From an uncultured Alphaproteobacteria bacterium (GTDB lineage: Bacteria; Pseudomonadota; Alphaproteobacteria; HIMB59; GCA-002718135), in contig CACJWQ010000002.1 of assembly GCA_902597015.1 (NCBI GenBank), positions 92,383 to 135,440 of the forward strand: 43,058 bases of DNA, written 5' to 3'. Both the position numbers and the translations under genes were made by a program. The notes beneath the pieces are model-generated. The model saw only the letters and a list, made by a program, of their open reading frames with translations, ran no database searches and was not told the DNA's origin. Below, in pieces: positions 31,615 through 40,065 of the stretch; position 1 is the first letter of the stretch; each line of letters begins with the position of its first letter.

Positions 31615-32988
31615 ATGATTGGTTATTTAGCATTAGCAAGAGATACATTTGATATAAATTATGCTTTAGATAATAAAAAAAGGTTTGAAAAATTTATAGA
31701 TATTTTAGACATTAAATACTCACATTTTAAAGAATTAATTACAGATGATGAAACAGGAAAAAAAGCTATTAGACATTTTAAAAAGCTAAATTGTAACAAA
31801 TATATCATTGCTCAAGCAACTTTCACTGATGCAAAATTTATAACAAGTTTTGCTAAAACATTTAATAAACCAATACATTTAATAAGTTTTAAAGAGCCGA
31901 GAACAGGTAAGCGGTTAAGATTGAACTCTTTATGTGGTGTAAATCTTGCTATGCACTCTTTAATCAAATTAAAATATAAGCCAGAATTTTCAATATTTAT
32001 TAATAATAAATTATTCGAAATGGAAAAAATTAATAATTTTTTAAAAAATAAAAAAATTTTAAAAAATAATACATTGAAAAAAATAAAAAATTCTAAAAAG
32101 AAAAATGACATTATTTTTTCAAAAAAAAAGAATTTAGGACTTGTTGGAAAAAGACCAGATGGATTTTTTACCTGTGATTATGATAATAGAGAAATAGAAA
32201 AAAAATTAAATTATAGTCTTAAGAAAATTAAATTAGAAACTTTGTTTAATATTTCTAAAAATGTTAGCACTAAAGATATTACAAAAACTAAAAATCAAAT
32301 AAAAAAAAATTTGAAATCAGTCTCTAAGTTGAATGCAAATGAATTAAATAAAAGTATTTCAATTTTTCATGGGTTAGAAAAAATAAAAAATGATAATAAA
32401 ATTGATACTTTTGCAATTAAGTGTTGGCCTGAAATGTTTACTCAATTTGGATGTGCATCGTGTGGTCCAATGGCTATGATGAATGAAAAGGGGGTTAGCA
32501 GTGCATGTGAAGCTGATGTTTTAGGAAGTATAAGTTGCGATATTTTAAATAAGATAAATAACAGACCGTCACTTTTAGTAGATGTTGTTGATTGTGATCC
32601 CAAAACTGATACTTTAGTTTTTTGGCATTGTGGATTAGCTCCAATTAGTATGGCAAAAAAAAATACAGCAAGTGCAACTGTACATTCTAATAGAAGGAAA
32701 GCATTGCTACATGATTTTGCATTTAGACCTGGGAAAATAACAATATTTAGAGTTTCAAAATCAGAAAATAAATTAAAATTTATTGTTATTAAAGGTGAAG
32801 TTTTAGATAAAAAAAATTCATTTTCAGGTACTTCGGGTGTTGTGAGATTTCAAACAAATACCTATCAAAAATTAGTTGGATTATTCACGTCTGGTATCGA
32901 ACATCATCTAGCATTCACATATGGAGATGTATATTCAGAAATAAAAAAACTAAGTGCGCAATTAAATATTCCAATTTACACAACATGA
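31615..32988 (+). CDS. L-fucose/L-arabinose isomerase family protein
   Basis: A 457-residue protein whose C-terminal half has the FucI/AraA look: 'FAIKCWPEMFTQFGCASCGPMAMMNEKGV', 'SACEADVLGSISCDIL' (a likely metal-binding Glu and Asp), 'VVDCDPKTDTLVFWHCGLAP', and a late 'GIEHHLAFTYGDVYSEI' with paired His. The N-terminal half is a plausible Rossmann-like domain, then a very Lys-rich linker at about 140-170. It would interconvert an aldose and ketose with a divalent metal. The specific sugar is not readable, and the protein is divergent from named FucI or AraA. It is coupled by ATGA to a Gfo/Idh dehydrogenase. Confidence 0.8.
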   Translation: MIGYLALARDTFDINYALDNKKRFEKFIDILDIKYSHFKELITDDETGKKAIRHFKKLNCNKYIIAQATFTDAKFITSFAKTFNKPIHLISFKEPRTGKRLRLNSLCGVNLAMHSLIKLKYKPEFSIFINNKLFEMEKINNFLKNKKILKNNTLKKIKNSKKKNDIIFSKKKNLGLVGKRPDGFFTCDYDNREIEKKLNYSLKKIKLETLFNISKNVSTKDITKTKNQIKKNLKSVSKLNANELNKSISIFHGLEKIKNDNKIDTFAIKCWPEMFTQFGCASCGPMAMMNEKGVSSACEADVLGSISCDILNKINNRPSLLVDVVDCDPKTDTLVFWHCGLAPISMAKKNTASATVHSNRRKALLHDFAFRPGKITIFRVSKSENKLKFIVIKGEVLDKKNSFSGTSGVVRFQTNTYQKLVGLFTSGIEHHLAFTYGDVYSEIKKLSAQLNIPIYTT

Positions 32989-34073
32989 AAACGAAAATTA
33001 AATATGGAATTGTTGGAAGTGGACTAATGGGTTGTGAACATATTTCAAATATTAATCTTATAGATTCAGCTGAAGTAGTTGCCATCTCAGACAGTAATGA
33101 AAATTCAATAAATAAAGCTAAAAATCTTATCTCAAATGATATTAAAATCTATTCAAATAATAATGAAATTTTTAAAAATAATGAAGTGGATGCTTTTATT
33201 ATTTCTACTCCCAATTTTACCCATCATGATATTATTAAAGAAGCGTTAAAAACAAAAAAACATTTATTAATTGAAAAACCCTTATGTTCAAAATTAGAAG
33301 ATTGTTTTGAAATTAAAAAATTATCAACTTCATATCCATCAGTAATATGGGTGGCTATGGAGTATAGATACATGCCACCTGTTCAAAAAATGATTCAAGA
33401 AATAGATAGTAATAAAATTGGTAAGCTTAAAATGCTTTCAATTCGTGAACATAGATTTCCATTTCTCAAAAAAGTAGATGATTGGAATAGATTCCAAACA
33501 AACACCGGTGGAACATTAGTAGAAAAATGCTGTCATTTTTTTGATTTAATGCGCCTAATTACAAATAGTGAAGTTACACAAGTATATGCAAGTGGTGACC
33601 AAAGTGTAAATCATCTTAATGAAAATTATAATGGAAAAGTTCCTGATATATTGGACAATGCATTTGTAATTTTAGATTTTAAAAATGGAATAAGAAGTTC
33701 TTTAGAACTTTGTATGTTTGCAGAAAATTCAGAAATGCAAGAAGAGCTATGTGTTGTTGGAGATAAGGGTAAAATAGAAACAGGTGTGCCAGCTGATGCA
33801 TCTGGAAAAAACTCTTCAGAAGTTAGAATAGGTTTAAGAAACTCTAAAAATGCAATTAAAGAATTAGTTGAGGTAGATAAAAAAATTTTATCAGCTGGGC
33901 AACATCATGGATCGACTTATTATCAACATTTAGAATTTATTAAAGCAATTAATAATAATTTAAAACCACAAGTTTCTATAAACGATGGTCTTCATGCAGT
34001 GGCTATTGGAGAAGCAGCAGAGAAATCAATAAAAGAAAATCGTGTGGTTAAGATGAGTGAATTTAATCTTTAA
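32985..34073 (+). CDS. Gfo/Idh/MocA-family oxidoreductase (4)
   Basis: A 362-residue dehydrogenase with GSGLMGCEH in the nucleotide loop, LIEKPLCSK as the EKP motif, a conserved 'GGTLVEKCCHFFDLMRLI' containing the catalytic His, and a normal C-terminal sheet domain. It is co-translated with the FucI/AraA-like isomerase (ATGA) and overlaps the convergent 2-hydroxyacid dehydrogenase by 11 bases. The CCH in place of the usual xxH is a minor oddity. Confidence 0.92.
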   Translation: MKTKIKYGIVGSGLMGCEHISNINLIDSAEVVAISDSNENSINKAKNLISNDIKIYSNNNEIFKNNEVDAFIISTPNFTHHDIIKEALKTKKHLLIEKPLCSKLEDCFEIKKLSTSYPSVIWVAMEYRYMPPVQKMIQEIDSNKIGKLKMLSIREHRFPFLKKVDDWNRFQTNTGGTLVEKCCHFFDLMRLITNSEVTQVYASGDQSVNHLNENYNGKVPDILDNAFVILDFKNGIRSSLELCMFAENSEMQEELCVVGDKGKIETGVPADASGKNSSEVRIGLRNSKNAIKELVEVDKKILSAGQHHGSTYYQHLEFIKAINNNLKPQVSINDGLHAVAIGEAAEKSIKENRVVKMSEFNL

Positions 34074-34998
34074 AATTTTCAAAAAATTTATTTGTTTTAT
34101 CAATTATAAAATTACTTACTCTAACGTTTGACTCAGCAGTTACACCTGCAATATGAGGTGTTAAGATGCAATTCATATCATTTGTAATATTATTATAAAA
34201 TGCTTCATTTACTGGTTCATTTTCAAAAACATCTAATGCGAAACCAGAGATATATTTATTTTTATAAGCATCAATTAAGTCTTTCTCATTGATAACGCCA
34301 CCCCTAGAAGAATTAATTATAATTGGTTGTTTTTTCATTTTAATAAAAGCTTGTCTGTCAAATAGATACTTTGTTGCATTATTTAATGGGACATGAATAG
34401 AAATTATGTCGGCCAAATTAAGAATTTCATCGAATGAAACTTTCTTAACATTTTCTGCCTCCATTTGTTTCGAAGTTATAAAAGGATCATATGCAATACA
34501 GCTAACATCAAAAACATTTACAAGATTTAAAACTTTTTTTGAAATATCCCCAAAACCTATTAGACCAAGAGTCTTTCCTTTAAGTTCTTTTGTAACAATT
34601 GATGTCCTTGGCCATTTTCCTTGTAGAGTTTGTTCTTTAATAATTTGAGTTTTTTTTAATAATGTAAGAGAAGAATTCACAACATATTCTGCAACAGAGT
34701 CAGAATTCATACCTGTTGCTGGCTGAACAATGATATTATTTTTTTTACAGTATTCTGTATCTATATTATCAAGACCAACACCTAATCTTCCTATATACTT
34801 TAAATTTGACGCACTTATTAAAATTTTCTTATCTAAACTTGTTTTATTCCTTACGATGATGCCATCAAATTTCTGAATTTCTTTCTCCAAAAAATCTTTA
34901 TTTTGCCAAGCATCTTTTTTATAAATTATATCAAATTTTTTATTTATGTTTTGCAATGATTGTGAATCTATAAATTCTGTAATTAAAATTTTTGTCAT
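34063..34998 (-). CDS. D-isomer-specific 2-hydroxyacid dehydrogenase, possibly sulfolactate dehydrogenase (SlcC-like)
   Basis: A 311-residue phosphoglycerate-dehydrogenase-like enzyme: 'YIGRLGVGLDNID' in the substrate domain, nucleotide loop 'LGLIGFGDISKKV', catalytic Arg in 'INSSRGGVI', Glu in 'ALDVFENEPV' and His in 'LTPHIAGVT'. Known family members oxidise D-2-hydroxyacids, and (S)-sulfolactate dehydrogenase SlcC belongs here. The gene is the last of a four-gene block after comD, comE and a PfkB kinase, with an ATGA junction to the kinase. If ComDE uses sulfopyruvate, this enzyme would supply it from sulfolactate; that role is inference. Glyoxylate/hydroxypyruvate reductase is a fair alternative. 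Confidence 0.85.
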   Translation of the reverse strand: MTKILITEFIDSQSLQNINKKFDIIYKKDAWQNKDFLEKEIQKFDGIIVRNKTSLDKKILISASNLKYIGRLGVGLDNIDTEYCKKNNIIVQPATGMNSDSVAEYVVNSSLTLLKKTQIIKEQTLQGKWPRTSIVTKELKGKTLGLIGFGDISKKVLNLVNVFDVSCIAYDPFITSKQMEAENVKKVSFDEILNLADIISIHVPLNNATKYLFDRQAFIKMKKQPIIINSSRGGVINEKDLIDAYKNKYISGFALDVFENEPVNEAFYNNITNDMNCILTPHIAGVTAESNVRVSNFIIDKTNKFFENFKD

Positions 34999-35903
34999 TT
35001 AATTTTTCTAATTTTTAATTTTTTTAAAAACTTTTTTACGTTGTTTAAATTTGGTATTGAATATATGCCTCCAGCTTTCATGCATTTTAAAGTTGCAGTA
35101 GCTGCTGCTAATTGAATACTTTGAGAGTTTGATTTATTTAATGATAGAGCTGTTGCAAAAGCACCGTGAAAAACATCTCCTGCACAATTTGTTTCAACTG
35201 TTTTTACCTTTGGAACATTACAATGATATAATGAGTTATTTTCAAGCCAATAAACACCTTTTGATCCCATAGTAACTGCTACAAATTTATTTGTTTCATT
35301 GAATATTTGAAAAAGAGCTTTTTGCATATTAATGTTTTTTTTATAAGTTTTCAAACCTTCTTCAGAAAATATAGGGTGAGAAACTTTGTTAACGATTTCA
35401 GAAATTATATTTGAATTCTTAAAATTATCTAGATCAGCTACACATTTAATATTTTTTTTATTGGTATTAATAGCAATATTATAGGCCATATCTATCCATC
35501 TCATATCTATTGAATAAATATCCTTTTTTTTAAAATTTAAATTGGGTATTTTCTTATAATCAAGTAATTTTGGATCATTGTAAGCTGCTAGTAATCTTTC
35601 ACCCTTTGTATCCTCAATTACAAAGCTTTGTGAAGACTGACATTTTTTTATAAAAATTGATTTACTGATATTAATAGAAAATTTTTTTAATTCATTTTTT
35701 AAAAAGATTGATGAATCATCATCTCCAAATTTTCCAATGAATTTTGATTCAGAGCCCAATATTTTTGCAGTAAATGCCGATACTGCTGCTGAACCACCTA
35801 ATCTTTTATCAATACCTCTAGATAAAACTTTAATTGGTTTTTTTGGAAATTTATTAATCCTACTTATGTAATCTGTAAATATTGATCCTGCGCAAATGAT
35901 CAT
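34995..35903 (-). CDS. PfkB-family sugar kinase, sulfofructose-kinase (YihV)-like
   Basis: A 302-residue ribokinase-fold kinase. Visible: 'GGSAAVSAFTAKILG' in the sugar-binding region, 'QSSQSFVIEDTKGERL' at about 89-104, and the ATP/anion motif 'NCAGDVFHGAF', where D243 is the catalytic base (GAGD is here CAGD). Compared from memory with E. coli YihV, the blocks SSQSxxxxDTKGER, DxRWxD, FSExGL, VTxGSxGxxWLEN and AGDVFHGA all correspond. Of the residues I recall as contacting the sulfonate in YihV (Lys27, Asn109, Arg138), this protein has K25 and R135 but Ala107. 2-Keto-3-deoxygluconate kinase is an alternative. It is 10 bases after comE and ATGA-coupled to the 2-hydroxyacid dehydrogenase. Confidence 0.85.
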   Translation of the reverse strand: MIICAGSIFTDYISRINKFPKKPIKVLSRGIDKRLGGSAAVSAFTAKILGSESKFIGKFGDDDSSIFLKNELKKFSINISKSIFIKKCQSSQSFVIEDTKGERLLAAYNDPKLLDYKKIPNLNFKKKDIYSIDMRWIDMAYNIAINTNKKNIKCVADLDNFKNSNIISEIVNKVSHPIFSEEGLKTYKKNINMQKALFQIFNETNKFVAVTMGSKGVYWLENNSLYHCNVPKVKTVETNCAGDVFHGAFATALSLNKSNSQSIQLAAATATLKCMKAGGIYSIPNLNNVKKFLKKLKIRKIK

Positions 35904-35913
35904 AAAATATTAA

Positions 35914-36483
35914 TTAAAGGTATTTAACTTTACCAATAAACTTTCTAAACCTATCTCTTATAGTTATAGGATTGAGTGGAATGGGATCAATTTTAACATT
36001 TCCAGAATTGATCTTTGAGATTATTACATATGAATTATCTTTATCATCAATGGCTTTGTTCAATTCATTAACTGTTTCCTCACCAGAACATTCAACAACA
36101 TTTTTACAGCCAGCTCCTAATGCAACATCCTTTAAGGAAGTTTTCTCATCAGTAAATGTTCGTTGATCTCCTGTTGATCCATAAGAACCATTATCAATTA
36201 TCAATAAAGTATAGTTTGATGGAGCTCTATTGCCTATTGTTGCTAGGGTGTTCATATTCATTAAAACTGATCCATCACCATCTATACTAATGACGTGTTT
36301 ATTTTGGGATAGTGCCAAGCCTAAGCCAATAGAAGACGATAAGCCCATACTACCTAACATATAAAAAAAATTTGGTTGATCACTAATTTTATATAATTCT
36401 TGAGATGGAAGACCTATATTACAAATAACCAAGTTATCTTTAAGAATATTTTGTAACTTATTTAATAAATCAAAACGGTTCAT
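35914..36483 (-). CDS. comE: Sulfopyruvate decarboxylase-like subunit beta (ThDP-binding)
   Basis: A 189-residue C-terminal-type ThDP domain. It has 'CNIGLPSQELYKI', 'YMLGSMGLSSSIGLGLAL', the ThDP/Mg motif GDGSVLMNMNTLATI starting near residue 70, and 'LIIDNGSYGSTGDQ'. This matches the ComE subunit of sulfopyruvate decarboxylase, which with ComD converts 3-sulfopyruvate to sulfoacetaldehyde. Phosphonopyruvate decarboxylase is closely related, but no PEP mutase is seen nearby. The gene overlaps comD by ATGA. Together with comD it makes a complete enzyme split over two polypeptides. Confidence 0.87.
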   Translation of the reverse strand: MNRFDLLNKLQNILKDNLVICNIGLPSQELYKISDQPNFFYMLGSMGLSSSIGLGLALSQNKHVISIDGDGSVLMNMNTLATIGNRAPSNYTLLIIDNGSYGSTGDQRTFTDEKTSLKDVALGAGCKNVVECSGEETVNELNKAIDDKDNSYVIISKINSGNVKIDPIPLNPITIRDRFRKFIGKVKYL

Positions 36484-36980
36484 TTATCATCTTTCATTAA
36501 ATTGAAATCACATAAAATAGCTACTGGTGATTCAACAACTTTGGCATGTTTGCTAAATGTCGAAATTTTATCTAATTCATTTTCAGAAGAACAATGCAAC
36601 ATAGGTATTCTTAACGTTTGTAAAATATCTTCAGTAATTTTAGCCATTCCACCTTGCGCTCCTACTGGCTCACCAGGTGTACCTCTGTAACTAATTAGAA
36701 AAACAACAGGCATTTGATATAATTGTAATAGAGAAACAATTGCATTCACTGAATTCCCAATTCCTGTATTCTGCATCATTATACACGGGAATTTATTACC
36801 TAAATAAGCTCCAGCACAAATACCCATACCTTCTTCCTCTCTTGGTACAGCCGAATAATAAACATCTTTATCATTTTCAAGAATATCAATCATGTTGGCT
36901 AATAACTTACAAGGAACACTTAAGTAAAAATCTACTCCACCTTTTTTTAAATTATCTATGATTTTTTTACTGATTTTCAT
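36480..36980 (-). CDS. comD: Sulfopyruvate decarboxylase-like subunit alpha
   Basis: A 166-residue N-terminal-type (pyrimidine-binding) ThDP domain: 'GGVDFYLSVPCKLLANMIDIL', 'VPREEEGMGICAGAYLG' with the catalytic Glu that activates ThDP, 'IMMQNTGIGNSVNAI' and 'FLISYRGTPGEP'. These blocks are the ComD pattern. It is the first gene of a four-gene leftward block and lies 46 bases after the aldose epimerase gene, with no terminator between. Substrate specificity (sulfo- versus phosphonopyruvate) cannot be fixed from the sequence. Confidence 0.87.
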   Translation of the reverse strand: MKISKKIIDNLKKGGVDFYLSVPCKLLANMIDILENDKDVYYSAVPREEEGMGICAGAYLGNKFPCIMMQNTGIGNSVNAIVSLLQLYQMPVVFLISYRGTPGEPVGAQGGMAKITEDILQTLRIPMLHCSSENELDKISTFSKHAKVVESPVAILCDFNLMKDDK

Positions 36981-37026
36981 TTATGCGGATGTCTATAGAT
37001 ATAAAATTATAAAACAATAAATTAAT

Positions 37027-38079
37027 TTATTTAAAATCATTTCTTAATTTTATTTTTGTATTTGAATTATATGTTTCGCCTACTTTTAATATAGTTGATG
37101 GAAAATTTGGCTGATTAATAGCATCTGGAAAAATTTGCGTCTCTAGACACATACCATATTGTAATCCATAATTTCGATTATGTTTGCCATGATATGAATC
37201 TTTCATCATATTACCAGTATAAAATTGTATTCCAGGTTGATCAGTCGAGTATTCAACTCCCATACCAGTAATATTACTGTAGATGGAAGCTATAGATTGA
37301 TCAATAGTATGCTCTTTGAGAACATAATTGTGATCAATACCACCGCCATCTAAAAAAGATTTATTTATTTCAAATGAATTATTAAGATCATATTTTGTAT
37401 TAACTACATCGAATAATTTACCAGTAGGAATTGATCCCTCATCAGTTTCGCAAATTTGATTAGATGATATTCTTACAACATGGTCAGTAATATTTTTATA
37501 ATTATCTTTATGGCCATGGAAATTCCAATAGTTATGATTAGTCATATTAACAATAGTATCTTGATCTGTAGTAGCATTAAAGGAAATTAGAATTTCGTTA
37601 TTATTATTAAGTTCGTAAATAGTTTTACAATTTAGGTTGCCTGGATAATTTTCTTCTAAATGTTTAGACTGGTAAGTGAGCTCCACTTTTATACTTTGGC
37701 TTGTTTTTTTAATATCGGCTATTTTCCAAATCTTTTTATTGAAACCTACCTCTCCACCATGAAGATGATCAGGTTTAGTATTTGAATATAAATTATATTC
37801 TTTCCCATTAAGAGTAAATTTACTTTGCCCTATTCTATTACAAACTCTTCCAATAATTGAATTGAAATATCCATGAGCTTCCAGGCAATCATCTAAATTA
37901 CCATAACCTAATAAAACATCCTCTGTTTCAGAAACATTCGATGAAATTGGAATACAAACTTCACTCATATAACCACCATAAGTATAAAAACTAAAACTAT
38001 AATTGTTTGAGTTAATAATATTAACTATGTCAATATCTAAACCTTTATCATTTTGAAGTTTGGTAATTTTATATTCCAT
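37027..38079 (-). CDS. galM: Aldose 1-epimerase
   Basis: A 350-residue GalM-type mutarotase. Recognised from 'GRVCNRIGQSKFTLNGKEYNL', 'HLHGGEVGFNKKIW', the catalytic His in 'TNHNYWNFHG', 'GGGIDHNYVL' and the catalytic Glu in 'CLETQIFPDA'. It interconverts alpha and beta pyranoses before dehydrogenase, isomerase or kinase action. Its ATG shares a base with the EamA transporter stop (TAATG). In the context of the ComDE/kinase block it could act as a sulfosugar mutarotase, since YihR-type mutarotases are in this family, but no residue proves that. Confidence 0.92.
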   Translation of the reverse strand: MEYKITKLQNDKGLDIDIVNIINSNNYSFSFYTYGGYMSEVCIPISSNVSETEDVLLGYGNLDDCLEAHGYFNSIIGRVCNRIGQSKFTLNGKEYNLYSNTKPDHLHGGEVGFNKKIWKIADIKKTSQSIKVELTYQSKHLEENYPGNLNCKTIYELNNNNEILISFNATTDQDTIVNMTNHNYWNFHGHKDNYKNITDHVVRISSNQICETDEGSIPTGKLFDVVNTKYDLNNSFEINKSFLDGGGIDHNYVLKEHTIDQSIASIYSNITGMGVEYSTDQPGIQFYTGNMMKDSYHGKHNRNYGLQYGMCLETQIFPDAINQPNFPSTILKVGETYNSNTKIKLRNDFK

Positions 38080-38978
38080 TATGTTTTCCTTAATCTTTGA
38101 AAATTATTTTTTCTTTGTTGAAGATAAATGATTAATCCACCTAAAACTATGAAAAAAGCACCTGGGAAAAGTTGATCAACTGGCCATTCTGCAAAAAATA
38201 TCCAACCTAAAATAAGTGCAAAAAATATCTCGATATAATCAAATGGCATAATTTTACTAAGTTCTGCTTTTCTAGCACCATATATTAAAAGTAAAGTTCC
38301 AGATCCTCCTGCAATCCCCATTACACAAACTACTAAGAAATCATTTATACTTTTGAAATTTTCCCACATACCAAAAAACACCACTAACATACATGCAACT
38401 ATGATTGTACCTGTTTGACCATACAAGTTGATAAGTGGTGAAGGAACATGATCCTCAAAACTTAAGGATGTTACCCTTGCTAATGAATATCCAAAAGCAG
38501 CAAGTATAGGAAGTAATAACATATAATTAAAGTCTGATGACCAAGGTTGCATAATTAAAACGATACCTACAAAACCAGAAATTACTGCACTCATTTTGTA
38601 CCAACCAAATTTTTCACCTAATAAAGGAATAGCAAGAAGGGTGACCATCATGGGCCCAGTGTATTCCATGGTAGCGACTAAAGCAAAAGGTAAGTAAGCA
38701 TAGGAAGTATAGAGACATAATTGAGCCAATGCTACAAATACTCCGCGGAATAATCCTAACTTCCATTTCGTTATTTTTATTTGTCTACCGTTTTGATGCC
38801 AATCATGTGAAAAATATAAAGCAATAACACATGGGATCATTCCAAATAAATTTCTAAAAACAGAAAGTTGAGCTGCTGGATATTCGTTTCGTAAAAACTT
38901 TATCGCAATCCCCATACAATCCAATAAAAACAAACCTGAAAGTGATAATATAACAGCTAAAAATAAATTACTTTTCAT
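38079..38978 (-). CDS. EamA/DMT-family transporter
   Basis: A 299-residue membrane protein with ten hydrophobic segments in two repeated EamA halves (about residues 5-140 and 150-285). Typical short motifs are 'FRNLFGMIPCVIAL', 'TMEYTGPMMVTLLAIPLLGEKFGW' and 'FDYIEIFFALILGWIFFAEWP'. DMT proteins export or exchange small metabolites; the direction and substrate are unknown. In this run it might export an end product of the nearby pathway. It lies 13 bases after a Gfo/Idh gene and one base into galM. Confidence 0.9.
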   Translation of the reverse strand: MKSNLFLAVILSLSGLFLLDCMGIAIKFLRNEYPAAQLSVFRNLFGMIPCVIALYFSHDWHQNGRQIKITKWKLGLFRGVFVALAQLCLYTSYAYLPFALVATMEYTGPMMVTLLAIPLLGEKFGWYKMSAVISGFVGIVLIMQPWSSDFNYMLLLPILAAFGYSLARVTSLSFEDHVPSPLINLYGQTGTIIVACMLVVFFGMWENFKSINDFLVVCVMGIAGGSGTLLLIYGARKAELSKIMPFDYIEIFFALILGWIFFAEWPVDQLFPGAFFIVLGGLIIYLQQRKNNFQRLRKT

Positions 38979-38991
38979 TAATCATAATCTA

Positions 38992-40050
38992 TTATTCTAA
39001 AATAATTTCTTTTCCTACTTCTTGACTTTTATAAATTCCATCTAAAATTTTCATTACTTGTAGAGAGTGTTCAGCCGGAATAGCAACTGGTTGATCGTTT
39101 GCAACAAACTCTGCAAACTCGATACATTCTTTGGCATGAGGTTCAATAGTGTCTTGTAAATTTCCTTCAATTTTTTTAGTTATATGAGTTTGAGAATTGA
39201 TATCATTTTTTATAATCTCACAATTAGGCCAATGCAAACCAGCTTCTCTTCCATATAACCATACCTGCATATCTTCTATTTTATCTTCTGGCAGTTTATG
39301 ATGAAGCATCCATGATACTTCAAGCATTAAGGTTGCACCATTTTTAAACCTAACAAACGCAGCTGCAAAATCTTCAACGTTCATTGCTTCCTTGTCATAC
39401 TCTCCATTATAACTAAAAGAATTTGGCTGCTTTGCTAATTCAGTTTTTGAGACACCCGTCACAGAAAGTGGTTCTGGATTGTTCATAAACCAAAGAGTTA
39501 AATCTAATACGTGCACCCCTATATCAATACAAGGCCCTCCCCCTGAATTTTCTTTTTTTAAAAAACCAAGTGAGACTGGTAAAAAATTTCTTCTAAGCAT
39601 CCAAGAACGTGCATGATATATCGAACCAATTGATCTGGATTGATCTTTTATTAATTCAGAATCTTTTCTGAATCTAAAGTGTTGAGCACACATTAATTTT
39701 TTTTTCGTTTGATCTCTTACTTCAATCATTTTTTTTATTTGTGAGGCATTTGGAGCTAAAGGTTTTTCACATAAAACATCTTTGCCAGCTTGCATTGCTT
39801 TAATTGCTAAATCACAATGATAGTTATTAGGTGCACAAATATCTATCACATCTATATCTGGGTCATTAATCATATCTAGGGGATCAAGATATAATTTTTT
39901 TATTTGATTTGTATTACCCCAATCTTCGAGAGTTGATTTGTTTATATCAGAGCCTGCTATTAATTCAGCATGTTCTGACAGATGCCAACCAGGTACATGT
40001 AACTTCGCAATGCCACCGACTCCAATAATGCCAACTTTTATTTTACTCAT
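38992..40050 (-). CDS. Gfo/Idh/MocA-family oxidoreductase (5)
   Basis: A 352-residue dehydrogenase with GVGGIAKLHVPGW in the nucleotide loop, LCEKPLAPN as EKP motif and 'GGPCIDIGVHVLDLTLWFM' with the catalytic His. The later 'NVEDFAAAFVRFKNGATLMLEVSWML' is the usual beta-sheet domain core. It is preceded by another Gfo/Idh gene (15-base gap) and followed by EamA (13-base gap), so it is part of the long leftward run downstream of the Dpp-type ATPases. Confidence 0.92.
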   Translation of the reverse strand: MSKIKVGIIGVGGIAKLHVPGWHLSEHAELIAGSDINKSTLEDWGNTNQIKKLYLDPLDMINDPDIDVIDICAPNNYHCDLAIKAMQAGKDVLCEKPLAPNASQIKKMIEVRDQTKKKLMCAQHFRFRKDSELIKDQSRSIGSIYHARSWMLRRNFLPVSLGFLKKENSGGGPCIDIGVHVLDLTLWFMNNPEPLSVTGVSKTELAKQPNSFSYNGEYDKEAMNVEDFAAAFVRFKNGATLMLEVSWMLHHKLPEDKIEDMQVWLYGREAGLHWPNCEIIKNDINSQTHITKKIEGNLQDTIEPHAKECIEFAEFVANDQPVAIPAEHSLQVMKILDGIYKSQEVGKEIILE

Positions 40051-40065
40051 ATTTATATTTTTAAT

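Noticed and set aside
34995-35903. 2-Keto-3-deoxygluconate kinase completing the uxuA/uxuB branch
   Set aside because: Not excluded, but the shared blocks with YihV and the position between comE and a 2-hydroxyacid dehydrogenase argue against it; it is also 15 kb from the uronate genes.
36480-36980. Phosphonopyruvate decarboxylase of a phosphonate pathway
   Set aside because: No PEP mutase or other phosphonate gene is visible nearby; kept as an alternative specificity only.
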